Assembly (NCBI RefSeq): GCF_000143415.4
Contig: NW_003314303.1
Coordinates: 97,579 to 161,578 of the forward strand
Direction of reading: 5' to 3'
Source of the DNA: Selaginella moellendorffii
Taxonomy: Eukaryota; Streptophyta; Lycopodiopsida; Selaginellales; Selaginellaceae
Length of the DNA stretch: 64,000 nucleotides
Below are positions 24,993 to 37,311 of this stretch, in pieces. The translations under genes and the position numbers were made by a program. The notes under the pieces were generated by a model. The model saw only the letters and a program-made list of their open reading frames with translations. It was not told where the DNA came from and made no database searches. Within the stretch, counting starts at the first letter, position 1. Every line of letters begins with the position of its first letter.

Positions 24993-26623
24993 ATGGCGGC
25001 TGCAAGTAGCAGCTGCATCGCTCTGGCTTCCATCCGCATCGGTGCTGTTCCGGCGAGAGGCTTGGTTCCATTTCCTCGTCGCCAGGTAGATTGACCTTAG
25101 TATAGCTTTTCCAATCCAAAGTTTCCCAACTTCTTCAGGCGAGACTCCGGCTTTGCCTCGATGTGATCACGGCTGGAGCAATCGCCAGCGATCAAGCAGC
25201 CGAGAGGGAGGTCGTCATGACTCCGGGATTCACACAGATGGGCGAGCCAGTAAGTGATTTCAATTCATCATCCAAATTATCAGTTCTAGAAAAGTTTCTA
25301 ATGATACTTCTTGCTTATCTTCCGAAGGTTCCTGCCAGCATGGTGTTGAACGACGTTGTCAAGACGCTCCCAAAGGAGGTAAACAAAGATCATCAAAAAC
25401 CTTGGAGCTAAAGGTTTCGTGCTAACTTGTGTGATCAGGTGTTTGACGTGGATGATTTCAAGGCATGGAAAACTGTGGCCATCACGGTGTCGGCCCTGGT
25501 TACTGGATATGCAGCCCTGGCCGTAGCTCCATGGTATCTCTACCCTTTTATCTACGCGTTCCTGGGCACCGCCGCCACTGGGCTCTTTGTCATCGGTCAC
25601 GACTGCGGCCATAACTCCTTCTCCAAATCCCAGCTCGTGAATGACATCGTCGGCAATGCGGTCATGACTCCACTCGTCTTCCCGTTCGAGCCGTGGAGAA
25701 TAAAGCACAACACTCACCATGCACACACCAACAAGTAAGCTTCTCGCGTTTCTTCCAGGATCCTCTGGGGATCTTTCAAGGCTTTGGATCGTTTTCTGTG
25801 CTTTTTCTCCCGCATTCAATGCTAACGTGATTCTTCTCCCTGCGATTGTGCAGGCTGATTATGGACACGGCATGGCAGCCATTCCGGCCACACCAGTTTG
25901 ACAATGCGGACAGGATTGGCCAGGCGATGATGCGTGCAACAATGGGTCCTCTCTGGTGGATGGCCTCCATCGGACACTGGCTCTTCTGGCATTTCGATCT
26001 CAACAAGTTCCGCCCCCAGGAGCATGCCAAAGTCAAGGTAATATTATCTATCTATCATCTTTTTAAGAAAGTTGACGGACAATGCTTGCCTTCTTCAGAC
26101 GAGCATTGCGGCTTGCTACGCTTTTGGGCTTTTGGTTTTGCTGCCCCTGTTGGTGACCCAAGGGCCCGTTGGTTTCGTCAAGTGGTGGCTGCTCCCATGG
26201 CTGGGCTTCCACTTCTGGATGAGCACTTTCACCCTCGTCCACCACACGGCTCCACACATCCCCTTCAAGCAGAACCGCGAGTGGAACGCCGTGGGAGCTC
26301 AACTTGCTGGAACTGTTCACTGCGAATACCCCGCATGGTACGTAAACACATCCTCATTTCTCGAGAATCTCCTACAAAGTTTGGGTTTTTACCACAGGAT
26401 CGATTTCCTGTGCCACGACATTAGCGTCCACATTCCTCACCACCTTTCCACCAAGATCCCAAGTTACAACTTGCGAGCCGGGCACGCATCGCTTCTCCAG
26501 AACTGGGACCGCCACCTCAACAAGGCCGTGTTTGGGGTTCCGCTCATGACCACCATCCTGACGCAATGCAATCTCTTCGACGCAGAAAAGAAGCAATGGG
26601 TGGGATTCGACAACCGGGCCTGA
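24993..26623 (+). CDS. FAD6: Plastid omega-6 fatty acid desaturase (FAD6-like), copy 2
   Basis: Inverted duplicate of the minus-strand gene with the same seven-exon structure: 24993-25085, 25139-25249, 25328-25378, 25439-25734, 25854-26037, 26099-26337, 26398-26623; 399 residues. Histidine boxes lie at about 139-143 (HDCGH), 175-179 (HNTHH) and 336-340 (HIPHH). Exons 2 to 6 are identical in length to copy 1; differences concentrate in exon 1 (31 versus 35 codons), introns and the last codon. All key residues are intact, so both copies look functional. Convergent with the PDH E1-beta gene, with about 250 bp between stops. Confidence 0.92.
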
Positions 26624-26875
26624 AAGAGTCCACGATGGCACAAATGATAATTTTTTCATCATTTATTCGCTCGTGTAGTGTTCTCTTCAAGAATTATTTT
26701 ATTTTTATTTTCGAGATTTTCATCTGTAAGAACGTTTTGATAACAAAAAGGTTTTTATTCTTCTCATTACAACCATTTTAAACCATTTATTATAAACGCG
26801 AAATTGTCCCGTGAGGAAAAATTGGGTCTGAAGTTCAAGAAAAGGAAGAAAAACGAAGGTGGACGAGCGGGAGGG

Positions 26876-28704
26876 CTACTTTGAACGATAGCAAGCTCTC
26901 TTAGCGGCCCGAACAATGTCTTCGATCTAAATCAACCATACACACGATTGACGAAACGAAAAAAGATAGAAGAAGCGAAATTTTTTTACCTGAGGAAGCG
27001 CCAAGCGTTCCAAGTTCGCAGCGTAAGGCATTGGAATGTCAGCACCGGAAATCCTCTCGATTGGAGCATCCAAGTAGTCAAAGCTTTCCTCCTGGACGCT
27101 AGCACTGCACAAGAGTTTCACCATGTCGCTCGAGGAAAAGAAACGAGCATCGCAGACTTACCAGACTTCGGCACAAACGCCGTGCTGTGGCCACCCCTCC
27201 TCCACAGCAACGAGACGGTATGTCTTTCTCACTGATGCGTTGATGGTCTCTCTGTCAAGCGGACGTATGGAGCGAAGATTGATCACTTCCGCCTTGATGC
27301 CGTCCTTGGCCAACTCGTCAGCAGCCTAGTAGAAGATCGTATGATTTTAGACACGGAAAGACGAAATCAAGGAAATGACTTACTTTTAGCGCAAAACCAA
27401 CCATCTTCGAGAAAGCAGTGATCGTTACATCAGTTCCTTCTCGTTCCACCTACAGCAGACTCAAAAACATTACTCACTAGAGAAACAGGAAAAAACTCTA
27501 CCTTGGCCTTTCCTATCGGTAGAGTGAAGTTTGGATCCCGAACTTGTGAGGACACTGGGAAGTTCTCCCCGTACCTACAAAAAATAAAACTATATGAGAC
27601 AAGTCCGAGTTGCATTGTTCCACTTACAGCAACTCGTTTTCCAAAAACACGACAGGATCGGGATCCCTGATTGCTGCTTTCAAAAGGCCTCGTGCATCTT
27701 CCGCCGAGTATGGAGTCACGACTTTTAGCCCCGGACAGGACCCGTACCATGCTGCAAAGCACTGAAAGGATGAAAATAAAAATGGAGCCAACTCTCGCAG
27801 AACAGAGCGCTCACCTGTGAGTGTTGAGCACCAACACCGGCAGCTGCACCATTGGGACCCCGAAATACAATGGGAACAGATATTTGCCCTCCGGACATAT
27901 AGTATGTCTTTGCTGCAGAGTTGATGATGTGATCAATAGCCTAAAATCACCACGAACAAGACTTAGAAAAAAACGTAAACATGATAAGCATCTACCTGCA
28001 TAGCAAAGTTGAACGTCATGAACTCCACGATAGGCTTGAGGCCTTGAAACGCCGCTCCAACACCGATGCCAGTAAAACCAGCCTGAGAAGTCCAGTCCAT
28101 TCATTACGATCTTCGCAACTTGATAAAATCAAAGCACTCACTTCTGTGATAGGCGTGTCCAGCACCCGGTCAGGTCCGTATTTTTGCAACAATCCTTTTG
28201 TGACCTTTAGTCCAGACATTTGTTACCACGTAAGTCTACACACAGAAGACAAAGAAAGTGCTCACCTTGTAAGCGCCTTGATACTCTCCAACCTGGACAC
28301 ATTCATTCCCATCAAGGAATGGAAAGAAAAAAGCATCGATAAAGGAGAAAGCATACCTCTTCTCCCATCACAAACACTTTAGGATCGGCAGCCATCTCCT
28401 CGTCAATGGCGGAGTTGAGCGCATCACGAACAGTCATCTAGTTTAATCAAAGAAGAAAGCTTCAGTATCAAAGCTTGAAAAAGAAGAAAATTAAGCTGCC
28501 CGACCTGATCTCCACTGGCAGCTGCTAGATTCCTGACGCTCATCCATTTTGTCTGCCGCACCGACCAAACGATAAGAACACCCGAGGAATCGCAAAGGAA
28601 TGCGAGCTGCTGTGCCCTAGTCCTCGCATTGGAAGAGGATTTCTTACCAGGGATCTCCGGCAGGGCAAATGACGAGACGAGGAGCGCACAATCCCCGGCA
28701 ACAT
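26876..28704 (-). CDS. Pyruvate dehydrogenase E1 component subunit beta, mitochondrial
   Basis: Beta subunit of the thiamine-diphosphate-dependent E1 that decarboxylates pyruvate to feed acetyl-CoA into the mitochondrial matrix. Thirteen exons on the minus strand: 28648-28704, 28505-28552, 28357-28437, 28266-28292, 28142-28204, 27996-28082, 27815-27940, 27628-27761, 27502-27574, 27384-27449, 27162-27325, 26990-27104, 26876-26926; 363 residues. The first exon encodes an Arg/Ser-rich presequence ([19 protein letters not shown]). Family signatures: [79 protein letters not shown] and a C-terminus of [16 protein letters not shown]. One exon is only 27 bp. The mitochondrial rather than plastid form is inferred from the presequence and [12 protein letters not shown]. 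Confidence 0.92.
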
Positions 28705-28993
28705 AGCTCCGCAATCCGCCGATCAAGCGCCGCGCCCGCGATTGGAAGAACAAGCGCTCCGCGATTTCCCTCCCTGTGCTCTTCGCTTTACCACATTCCT
28801 AATTTCAGGGTTGACAAGAGCATTGTTAGGGATTTGCGTGTTCATCCGATGGGATATTCCATCCAGCAAAACGGAACATTCCGCTAGAACTAGTGACGAA
28901 GAACATTCCGTTGGCCGAGGGAATCTTAGGGCTTTGGAAATTATTTTAAAAAACAGGGGCTTTCTCTCTTCTTTCTTCCTCCTCTGGCGAGCG
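28705..28993. promoter_or_regulatory. Bidirectional intergenic region, PDH E1-beta / OTU2
   Basis: 289 bp separates the start codons of two divergent housekeeping-type genes. No clear TATA box was seen on either strand, consistent with constitutive TATA-less promoters. Confidence 0.45.
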
Positions 28994-30432
28994 ATGGACG
29001 AGAGCGTTGTGATGCGCCGGATCATCCCCGCGGACAACAGTTGTCTCTTCAATGCGGTCGGGTATGGCGCTCGTAGATGAGTGACGATTCGCGATTTCTA
29101 GGGCTCTTGCGCTTTGGTCCAGGTACGTGATGGAGCATAACAAGAGCAAATCCTCGGAATTGAGAGAGGTTTGCACAGATCTAGCCGCTGCTCCGCCGCA
29201 TTTCGCTGACGCATTGCGATTCTTCCAGGTTATCGCCGCCACTGTGATTAGCGATCCCGAATCTTACAATGAGGCATTCCTTGGCAAGCCAAACGGCGAC
29301 TATTGCCAGTGGATACTTAATCCCGAGAAATGGGGAGGTTTGTAGAGAAAAACTCGCGACTTTCCTTCTTTGTTCTTGCTATTTTTTTTTCTCCTTTGTA
29401 GTTGCTTTGTTCTTGGATAGGAGCGATTGAGCTCGTGATTGTTCTTGCTCGTTATTTTTTTTCTTTGAAGTTGCTAAAAAATTTGTTCTTGGATAGGAGC
29501 GATTGAGCTCGCGATTGTTCTTGCTCGTTCTTTTTTTTCCTTTGTAGTTGCTAAAACTTTGTTCTTGGACAGGAGCGATTGAGCTCGCGATTGTTCTTGC
29601 TGTTTATTTTCTTGCTTTGTAGCTGCTAAAACTTTGTTCTTGGATAGGAGCGATTGAGCTCGCGATTGTTCTTGCTCTTTATTGTTTTTCTTTGTGGCTA
29701 AGAATCTTTTTTCCTGGATAGGAGCGATTGAGCTCGCGATTTTGTCGGCCTATTATAGACGCGAGATAGCTGCATATGATATTCAAACCACACGCTGTGA
29801 TCTCTATGGCCAGGTACTGAGAAATCGAAAAGAATGGAGCTCGTTGCAATGCTCAAAGTGATGATTTTTCTTGTTTCTGGGCAGGATAAAAGCTACCAAG
29901 AGCGTGTCATGGTTATCTATGATGGATTGCACTATGATGCTCTTGCGGTACGTATTTTTCTCGAGAAAAAAGGAGTGAGATGAGAGAAGCTCGTTTTCAA
30001 GACACTGAGAACTACTCTCGCAGTTGGCTCCTTTTGCGGGTGCTCCTGAAGACGTCGATCAAACAGTTTTCAAGGTGGACAAGTATGGCCACATTGGTCC
30101 AGCCGAGCGTTTGGCAGTGAAACTAGTCGAGGAATCTCACAGGTTTCTTAAGTTTCACAGTGTAGTTTCGATTGTTTCTCAACCTTGAATCTTATGACTT
30201 ATATAGGAACCGGAAGTTCACAGATACTGCGAGCTTCACGCTGCGTTGTGGGATTTGCCAAGAAGGCGTGGTGGGACAAAAGGTACGAGCTCCATTTTTC
30301 TCTGCGGCTTGTTCGATCTTCTCGCACAACTTTTCACCAGGAACTTACGTGAAGTCTATGGTTCTTTTGGTGTAGGAAGCTGTGGAGCACGCGAAGCTCA
30401 CCGGGCACACCAATTTCCAGGAGTTTAGATAA
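28994..30432 (+). CDS. OTU-domain deubiquitinating cysteine protease (OTU2 / YOD1-like)
   Basis: Ubiquitin thioesterase of the OTU1/YOD1 family, linked in yeast and animals to Cdc48/p97. Eight exons: 28994-29061, 29123-29168, 29229-29337, 29722-29813, 29885-29947, 30024-30142, 30207-30282, 30376-30432; 209 residues, the size I recall for Arabidopsis OTU2. The catalytic Cys is in PADNSCLF and the catalytic His in IYDGLHYDAL. A C-terminal C2H2-type finger follows (CGICQEGVVGQ ... HAKLTGHTNF). The N-terminal UBX-like domain of yeast Otu1 is absent, as in plant OTU2. Intron 3 (384 bp, far longer than the others) contains five tandem copies of its own 3' splice junction; the last is taken as the acceptor because only it continues into the conserved frame. 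Confidence 0.9.
29345..29740 (+). repeat. Tandem repeat duplicating the intron 3 splice acceptor of the OTU gene
   Basis: About five units of roughly 75 bp. Each contains the 3' end of the intron and the first bases of exon 4 (TTGGATAG followed by GAGCGATTGAGCTCG). The AG of each junction falls at 29419-29420, 29495-29496, 29571-29572, 29646-29647 and 29720-29721, so spacing is 74-76 bp. Units 2 to 5 are nearly identical over the junction; unit 1 has GAGCTCGTG instead of GAGCTCGCG. Only unit 5 leads into the rest of exon 4. Confidence 0.9.
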
Positions 30433-33400
30433 CACTGTGAAGTTGGAGTGAGAACTGTGAGTATCACACAAGAACTAGACAACACTGTTACTATAGCGAG
30501 ACAAGCTTTGGATCTCTCGTCCTGTTCTACCTTTTGGTGGTTTTTGACGAGAGATTACGTGTTGTAATACTACTGCAACGTACGCCGTTGGATGTGTGAC
30601 GCGTGTCGTATCCAACGGCTCTGAACCGTATTTTGCATCGACCTTGCCAACCATTATTTTTACCAGGCGCTAGGGTTTTAGCGTGGCGCTCTGGCGCGAT
30701 CGATGGTGCGATGGCGCTGTGCTGCGGCGCTGACGATCTTGCCGATCGTTGGCTGTAATGCGCATTCATCGCGGGCGTGCTCTCGTCGGTATTGGATTCT
30801 TTCCGACACTGTCGCTGACCGATTTTGGGTACTAGGTCCCGGATCGGATTATCTGGATGCGATCAAGCAAAGGATGTAGCGAATGCCGCGAGCGAGCGAT
30901 CGCCAGATAAGTTCTCGCTCCCTCAATCTCTCTAGGATTGCATGGAGTTTAGATTGTTCTTGTGTGTGATTGATTGGGAATGTGTTTGATTAATCACCCC
31001 CAAATGTTTTTGATTTTTATATTTCTTGCGACTGTCCATCCTTGGTGGGCATATGTCCAGTGTCTTTTCTGGTCTGCGAATGTTTGAGGAACGATTCCCC
31101 TAGCTTGGCTTTGGACAAAAGCCAGCCTTTTCAGATAAGTCGGCTTGAGAGGCAACTAACTATGATGATTGTCGATCGATGCGTGCTTTTGCCTTACCTG
31201 TATTCTTCTTTTTCCTCGCATTGTTTGCCTCGGTTTGAGCCGAGGCGAGAGAGAGAGAGAGAGAAAGATAGAGTTTTTGCCCGCTCTTGAACACAAAGCG
31301 TCTACATTATATCGTATGCGCATAAAGATGACTGCTGTCGAGTCCTCCTAGTGGCAGTTAAACTGGGACCAGTTTTAACAACCTTTTGTGGTGGGCTCAC
31401 GACAAGCTGGAGCCGCTGGTTGTGGCTCCGTGTGAGATATGCTGCTGCTGATATGTATGTGCTATAGGGGCCCGTGCGCACGCTATCCCCTTCCCTTAGA
31501 AAAAAGAAGAATGCTTTGGGTCCCGCGCGACATTCTCGTGAGATGGAAAAGGAGTCGTCCCTCCCTTCCCTCCCCTTCCCCCCAAGTTTTTAAGCCTCTC
31601 TCTCCACACTAAATGATTTTTAGTATTGACTATTTGCCTGTGCCTGTGGTTTCTTCTGGCTTGCCTGTTTCGTTGTCTGGCTTGGGCCTCCCTACCTAGT
31701 CTGAGTTCTAGAACTGTTGCATTGCCAGGGTCTAGTTTACTTTCACATCATACCTATGGACATCATAGGATGTTTGTACTGTGGTGTTGGGGGCTTCCAG
31801 CATGCAGGTCTACGGGGGTGTGCTGCTGTGCTGTGTGCACTGTTGGGGTTTTGTTTGCCTTCTTTCTAACTGTGAAAGGATACAAATCACTGCACTGGCT
31901 TCCCTCCTAGTACCTCACATGCATTTGATCATCATGTGTGGCCTACTTACTCGGTCTTAGCTTACACCCGGCCAATTGTCTCTACATGCATTACCAGTTG
32001 AATCAATGAATGCGTATCAGCTGGTCAGCCAGACGAACCGAGAAAAATTTAAAAACTGAGCTCGACACTTGATGTGTCGAATGGATGGGAATGTTTAGGA
32101 TCCGTCACGACCACACGTTGTGTGCGTGACATGTAAGATATGCGATCAGATATGGCTCTTGGAAGAGTGTGATCTCCTCTTTCCGTTCGTAGAATTACTA
32201 AATAGCGACTACAGCTACAAGGGGGAAAGCCTCCTTTAATCTCATGCTGATTGTCGGCATTGCATCCTGACTGTTCTGCAATCTTTGATGTAGATAGCTA
32301 TCGGCTTACAACCCCGTACTGGCTATAGAGCCAGCTTTGGCTTGTTCTTGGTTGTCCTTCTTGGTTCTTTAAAGCAATTTGAGTGATTACTATATTCTAG
32401 CTCAGAACTCAGAAGTTCATAGCTTCTAATAATAAAATTTGGATGTTTTTTGCAGGGAAAATCTCACCGCAGTAGCTGGTTCTGCTTGTACTGGTGGCTG
32501 CTGATGATGGGAACTGGTGAACAGAAGCGAAGAGATACAAGTAGGTAGGGGCCTCAACTCTCACAGCGCTGAAGCAGCTATACTCTGCACCGCAAACTTA
32601 ATGACAAGTTTGGAACAGCAGGTGTGTATTGGTGCAAGGAAGATGGGATTGGAGTCGGGAGTGGATGGATGGGATGGGACTGGTAAAGCAGTCTCTGCTC
32701 GGGTGTGCCAGAGAAGGCGGAGACTCTCTCATCTCACAAGAGCTGAGATGTGACTCTTCACTTAGTCCTTGGTAGAGCTGGGAAGGAAAGAAGACCCCTT
32801 CATAGAGAGCCTGCCCGTGGTATGTACAACGATCACATTTTACTCTCTTTGACAAAGACGATCTGGGGAGAATCTATTTGACTCAGACTAGATACGAACA
32901 AATTTTCTAAAGGAAATCGAAATCGGCAGAGAATATGATATGAATGCTACAAGAAAAGCGGAGGTGAGGTATATAATATTGTTTCATTACGCTTTATTAA
33001 TGTTTTGTTTTGTTTTTTCATTCTTGTGTATGCAGTGATTCTGTTAGCAACATTGGTTTGAGTAGCCAACCGGCCAGCCTGCCTACCACTAGCCAGCCAC
33101 CGTTGGAAAGAATGCCAAGTTTCGGCTGAAGTACATGCACAAAAATACATGGAACCAACTCTGGTGTTTGAGAAAGGAAGATGCCTTTTCCGGTTTCCAA
33201 AACAACCCCGGAGGGAGCGGAAGCATGGAAGGTGAACAATGCGGAAGCAGCAACGAATATAGGGACAAAGGCAACAAAAAACAAGACACATTCCGTGAGA
33301 TATTACTAGTTTATCGACACCGAGGTAACGCGGACTTACACACAAACTGCAGGGAACATCTGGCTGGGGAGCAGACACCAGGCAAGTAAGCAGATTTCCT

Positions 33401-36090
33401 ACTTAAAAAACAGGGAGGGAGAGAGGGGCCCTGATACTTTTCAATTTAAATGCTTACAGCCAGCAAAGGTTTCCTGCTATGGGCTTGATGAGAGCCCCTC
33501 AAAAGCAGCGGGTCTGTGCAAGTGGTGGCGGTTTCTTCGACTGCAGCACGCTGAGCTACTCCCAAGGTAGAGTTAACTAAAGTAAGACCCGTGTTGCATT
33601 TGCATCATCGTTACAGTAGTAGCTGCGATTCTGCGAACTCTCTTTCTAGAAATATGTTTGTATAAGCAGCTCTCCTAATCTTGTGTGTTTTTCTTGTCAT
33701 CTCAGCTGTGCCTCGGTAAGGTCCCTTGTGCACGCCATGGCTGGTACCATCATCATGTCGACCATATGGCTTGTCAAGTCGTGCCCGTTTATGCTCCAGT
33801 TTGGGCTTCCTTTCTGGCCCAGGCGGGGAGCCACACTTGCCACGGCTCCAGAACTTTGAAATCAACCAGCAGGAAGGTAAGCTCTCGCTCTGTTTGACTT
33901 GCTTTTTGAGCTGGCTTGGCTAATGCATTTTAGGACGCCAATAATGAGTGAGTGTGGTTGACTGTCTCGCTACTGTGTTGTTTGTGTTCGAAAAGAAGCA
34001 TTTTGATGGTGGCTCTTCATGCAATTGTTTTTGACTGATTTGATAGATTCGGCTATTCTTACGTTCTTGTGGTCTTGGTCTCGGTCTTTTACGGTATTGG
34101 CCGCAGTTTTTTTATGATATCTTTGTGATTGTGGGGGATGGCTGATTGGCATTACGTCACGGGCAGGATAGAGGCTTGGCTCATTGTCATCGTCTCGAGT
34201 CTCGACTTTTTCTTTTCGCCTTGGCTTGCTGCGGGCTGATGCTACTACTGCTACTACTTATCCTCGTCACTCTTTCTCTCTCCTGGCAGTAGCATGCTGC
34301 GTGTCGAAGCTTTGGATGGCAATAGATCGAGATGTGGAATCGTCTATCGAGTGGTATGATATTATGCTGTTTCGTCGTGATTTTCACTTCTCTTTAGCGT
34401 GCGTGGGCTTGTTGGGCTGGTATTTCATGGGCTCTGTGTCGTGTGGCCGACATGCTCGACTTACGAGACATGGGGCTCACGTCCGACCACCAGGTACGTG
34501 GTTCTCTCTTCTTTTTTTCCATTTGATTTTTATTTCTCACAATTATCCTTAACTTGTACTATTTCATTGAAAAGCAGGAGTCTGAAATGAATACTTACAG
34601 CAGTTTTACTGGAGAAAAGAAGGAAAAGAGGCGAATTTCCTGGTTTTGGAGAATCTAATTCAGTTGCAGGTGCATCACTTATGTCGCATGAATAATGCAA
34701 GGAGAAATCAGGCGAGCACATGAGGTAGGCTCCCACAATCCCCACTACTCGGCGGTTGACTCTTGCTTTTTTAGTGCAGATTTTGGAAGTTGACTGGAGG
34801 AGCTGGAAAAAAAAACTGGCAAATAGTTTATGGCACAGGAACGATTCAGGTAGGAGCGAATGACTTATCTCTGCCTGGTTTTTTTTGGTTTTGATAGCGT
34901 ATCCTTCCTTCTCTGGTGGTGGTGTAGCTAGCTAGTTGCTGCTTGTGGCTGTTCCCTGTTCCCTCCTTGTCTGTGTGTCCTGCTTCTTTTGGAATGACCC
35001 TGGGAACTTTTGAGTTTCCTTAAGAGTCCCTTTACGGTCATCTCAGCGTTCTAGTGAGTGTTCTTCCAGCCGTGTCAATGAGTGAGTGTGTAAAAGGTGG
35101 CTACGCGTCTCTCTTCCTTTTGTATGCTTCTCTTCTTTTTCGAGCAGTGTCCCGGGTTTGTTTTTCTCTCTCAGTACTTTTAATCTGTTTGTCCGTCCAG
35201 GTTCTCCTGATGCTTGATTGTATCTTGGTGTTACTTACACTTCCACACAGGAGGAGGAGGACCTCGCTGCTCATCATTTGGCGCCTTAAATGCGAAACAC
35301 TCTTCCTCGTCTCCCTCGGAAACGAGGCGATGGATCGCGAAGGTTTGGGGATCCGTGTCGCAATTCCTTTCCTCCCTACAGTGCGCGCTAACATGATGCT
35401 GCAGGAGTACACACACCAAAGCCAAAGGTTCTATGCCAGGAAGGAGTTTTGGGACCCATCCATGTTAAAACACCGCGCATTTTCTCCGCGAGCATTTTAT
35501 TCACTTGGATCACCGACAGGATTGTTCCAACGATCAGACAAACAAAACCGTTTAAGAGCGGCCAAAGTTTGTGTGTGTGTGTGTGTTTTTGTTTTCTTAC
35601 TCTAGGCAATGTTGTTCTTAAACACTATAGAATAAAAGGTGGTGGTGGCGTCACCCATTTGATCCTTGCGCTTGCTTGCATCATTGCATTCCTCAAACCC
35701 ATCAAAACTTCCAGTCAACTTTGGCAATCGCCACCCAAACCTTCCAAGACTTGGAATCCATCTTTGTTTTGAGGAGCATGCCACGATTCCACAGTCCAAT
35801 TTGGATTTTAATTTGGAAGCCAAAGCAGAAAGCCCCCAAATTCCATGCATGATTGCCACTCCCAAACAGGCGAATCATTCAAAACCTTTCAGCCTCATAG
35901 AGCGAGGTCCACCACCATTGACGCTGGGCCGCGCTCGATCCTCCCCTACATGCCATGATCTACGGATCAATCCCGTGGAGGGATCTCGCCTTTGGTCGAT
36001 CGAGCGATCCCATAGGCTCCATTCAATCGCGCTTATCAGAGGTGGCGAGGTTCTTTTAGGTTTTAGGGCTCTCTTGGGGGTCCCGCCCCG
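30433..36090. other. Long non-coding region, no protein gene seen
   Basis: 5.6 kb with no frame showing a recognisable domain or a series of splice-compatible exons. 30640-30930 is GC-richer with GCGATCG-type words, resembling a promoter or leader. Other features: a GA run at 31247-31266, a (GT)n run near 35572-35588, and many pyrimidine-rich tracts that resemble plant introns or long leaders. An untranslated RNA precursor could lie here, but no known microRNA sequence was recognised between 30.4 and 36.0 kb. Confidence 0.5.
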
Positions 36091-36091
36091 C

Positions 36092-36160
36092 CAGCGGCGC
36101 CGCTCACAGGTGGCGCCGCCGGCGGCGCCGCTGTACAGAGGCACAAGGGCAGTCTATAAG
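36092..36160 (+). promoter_or_regulatory. Candidate core promoter of the MIR159/319 transcript
   Basis: A TATA-like CTATAAG at 36154-36160 lies about 20 bp downstream of a GC-rich inverted repeat (CAGCGGCGCCGC at 36092-36103 and GCGGCGCCGCTG at 36122-36133). It stands about 1.2 kb upstream of the microRNA hairpin on the same strand, with pyrimidine-rich leader-like sequence between. Assignment to this transcript is inference from position. Confidence 0.4.
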
Positions 36161-37311
36161 AAGCACAGCCATCAACCTCATTTCCAGTCACTCACTCATT
36201 CGTTTGTTCGTTGGTTCGCTCGCTTTCGCCCGCCCAGAGCTCCGAGCTCCTCTTTCTCTCTTCTTCTCTCTCCTCTCGCTCTTTTTCGATCCACCACAAA
36301 CTCACACAAGTCTCTCCCCATTTGTTCCTTCCCCGTTTTTCTGTTTTTCTTGGTTTGGGCCTGAGCGCTCCAGGCTTTCGCGAGGCACTTTTTTTTTTTC
36401 TTCTTTGGATCGTTCTTGCGGGGCTGGTGTTGCTGCTCGAGCGAGATCGATTGGTTTTGGACTTGGATTGCTTGGCTTTGCTTCGAGTGATCCACGCTTG
36501 ATATCCTTTCATGGTGGAATGCAAATCACTGAGGTACAGGCGTGGATTACCGGCTCGTGCTTGCTGAGAGAGAAAGGATGGGATTGCTTGCCTGATCATT
36601 GCGGTTTGTGGGCTTCTCAAGATTGTGGTTTTTTTTTTCTTTCTTTTTTTTTCTTTCACTTTCGCTGCTGTTGATGGTTCTGGTGATGTTGTCTCGAGGG
36701 AAGACGCTCGCTTGCGCTGGCTGGCTGTTTTGCTGCCTGCGCTGCTTTCATTCACTCTCTCTTTCAATGGGCTCGCCTTTGTTTGCTTGCTCCTTTTGCT
36801 TTTCTGAATCTATCTGTCTGCATCCACCACTTGGTCCATCCCTCGCTTTGGCATTTTGCTTCCTTTGATGTTTGCCTCTCCAACTGCAGGGCTGCTCGTT
36901 TCACTGATCCCCACTCCAGCTTTCATTCTCTCTTTTCAATCGTCGCATAGTTCTCGTCCTCCTTCGCTTTCCATGGCGTTGTTGAGAGAAAAGCCAGTGT
37001 GGTCGTTTCCAAATCGTCCTTGTGCACCCTCCCTGCAAATTCCCGTCCGTGACAGAATCCCAAAGCTCGATTCTTTCCGCCCACAGTCATGTCCTCTTCA
37101 TTTCGCTCATTTACTGCAATTCTTGGGGTTTGAAAGCACGCGTGCGTCGAGAATTCGATCCGAGCCGCGGAGGACTTGAGAAGCAACGTCAGCAATCGGC
37201 GCTGGGAGAGGTCTGTGTTTCTTTCCTGCGATGATCTTCCCTGCGCGAATGACACACACATACGATAGTTTTGAGAGGCCTCGAGGTTTTGAGCTATGGT
37301 GTGTCGGGCTT

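Larger units (their letters stand above)
22955..26665. repeat. Inverted duplication containing two FAD6 genes
   Basis: The left arm (about 22955-24770) and right arm (about 24845-26665) are reverse complements of each other with high similarity across exons, introns, the proximal promoter and about 40 bp of 3' flank. The central spacer is roughly 75 bp. Promoter words such as GATAGTTTATCTTGATCAGG occur in mirrored positions (left about 24719-24738, right about 24876-24895). Arm similarity falls away just beyond each stop codon. Confidence 0.88.

Noticed and set aside
30433-36090. Numerous 60-230-codon frames on both strands
   Set aside because: Low-complexity Phe/Leu/Ser-rich products from pyrimidine tracts, no recognisable domains, no splice-consistent chains.
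35666-36364. 232-codon plus-strand frame upstream of the microRNA
   Set aside because: It spans the GC-rich inverted repeat and TATA-like site and then a CT-rich leader-like tract; the peptide is low-complexity and matches nothing recognised.
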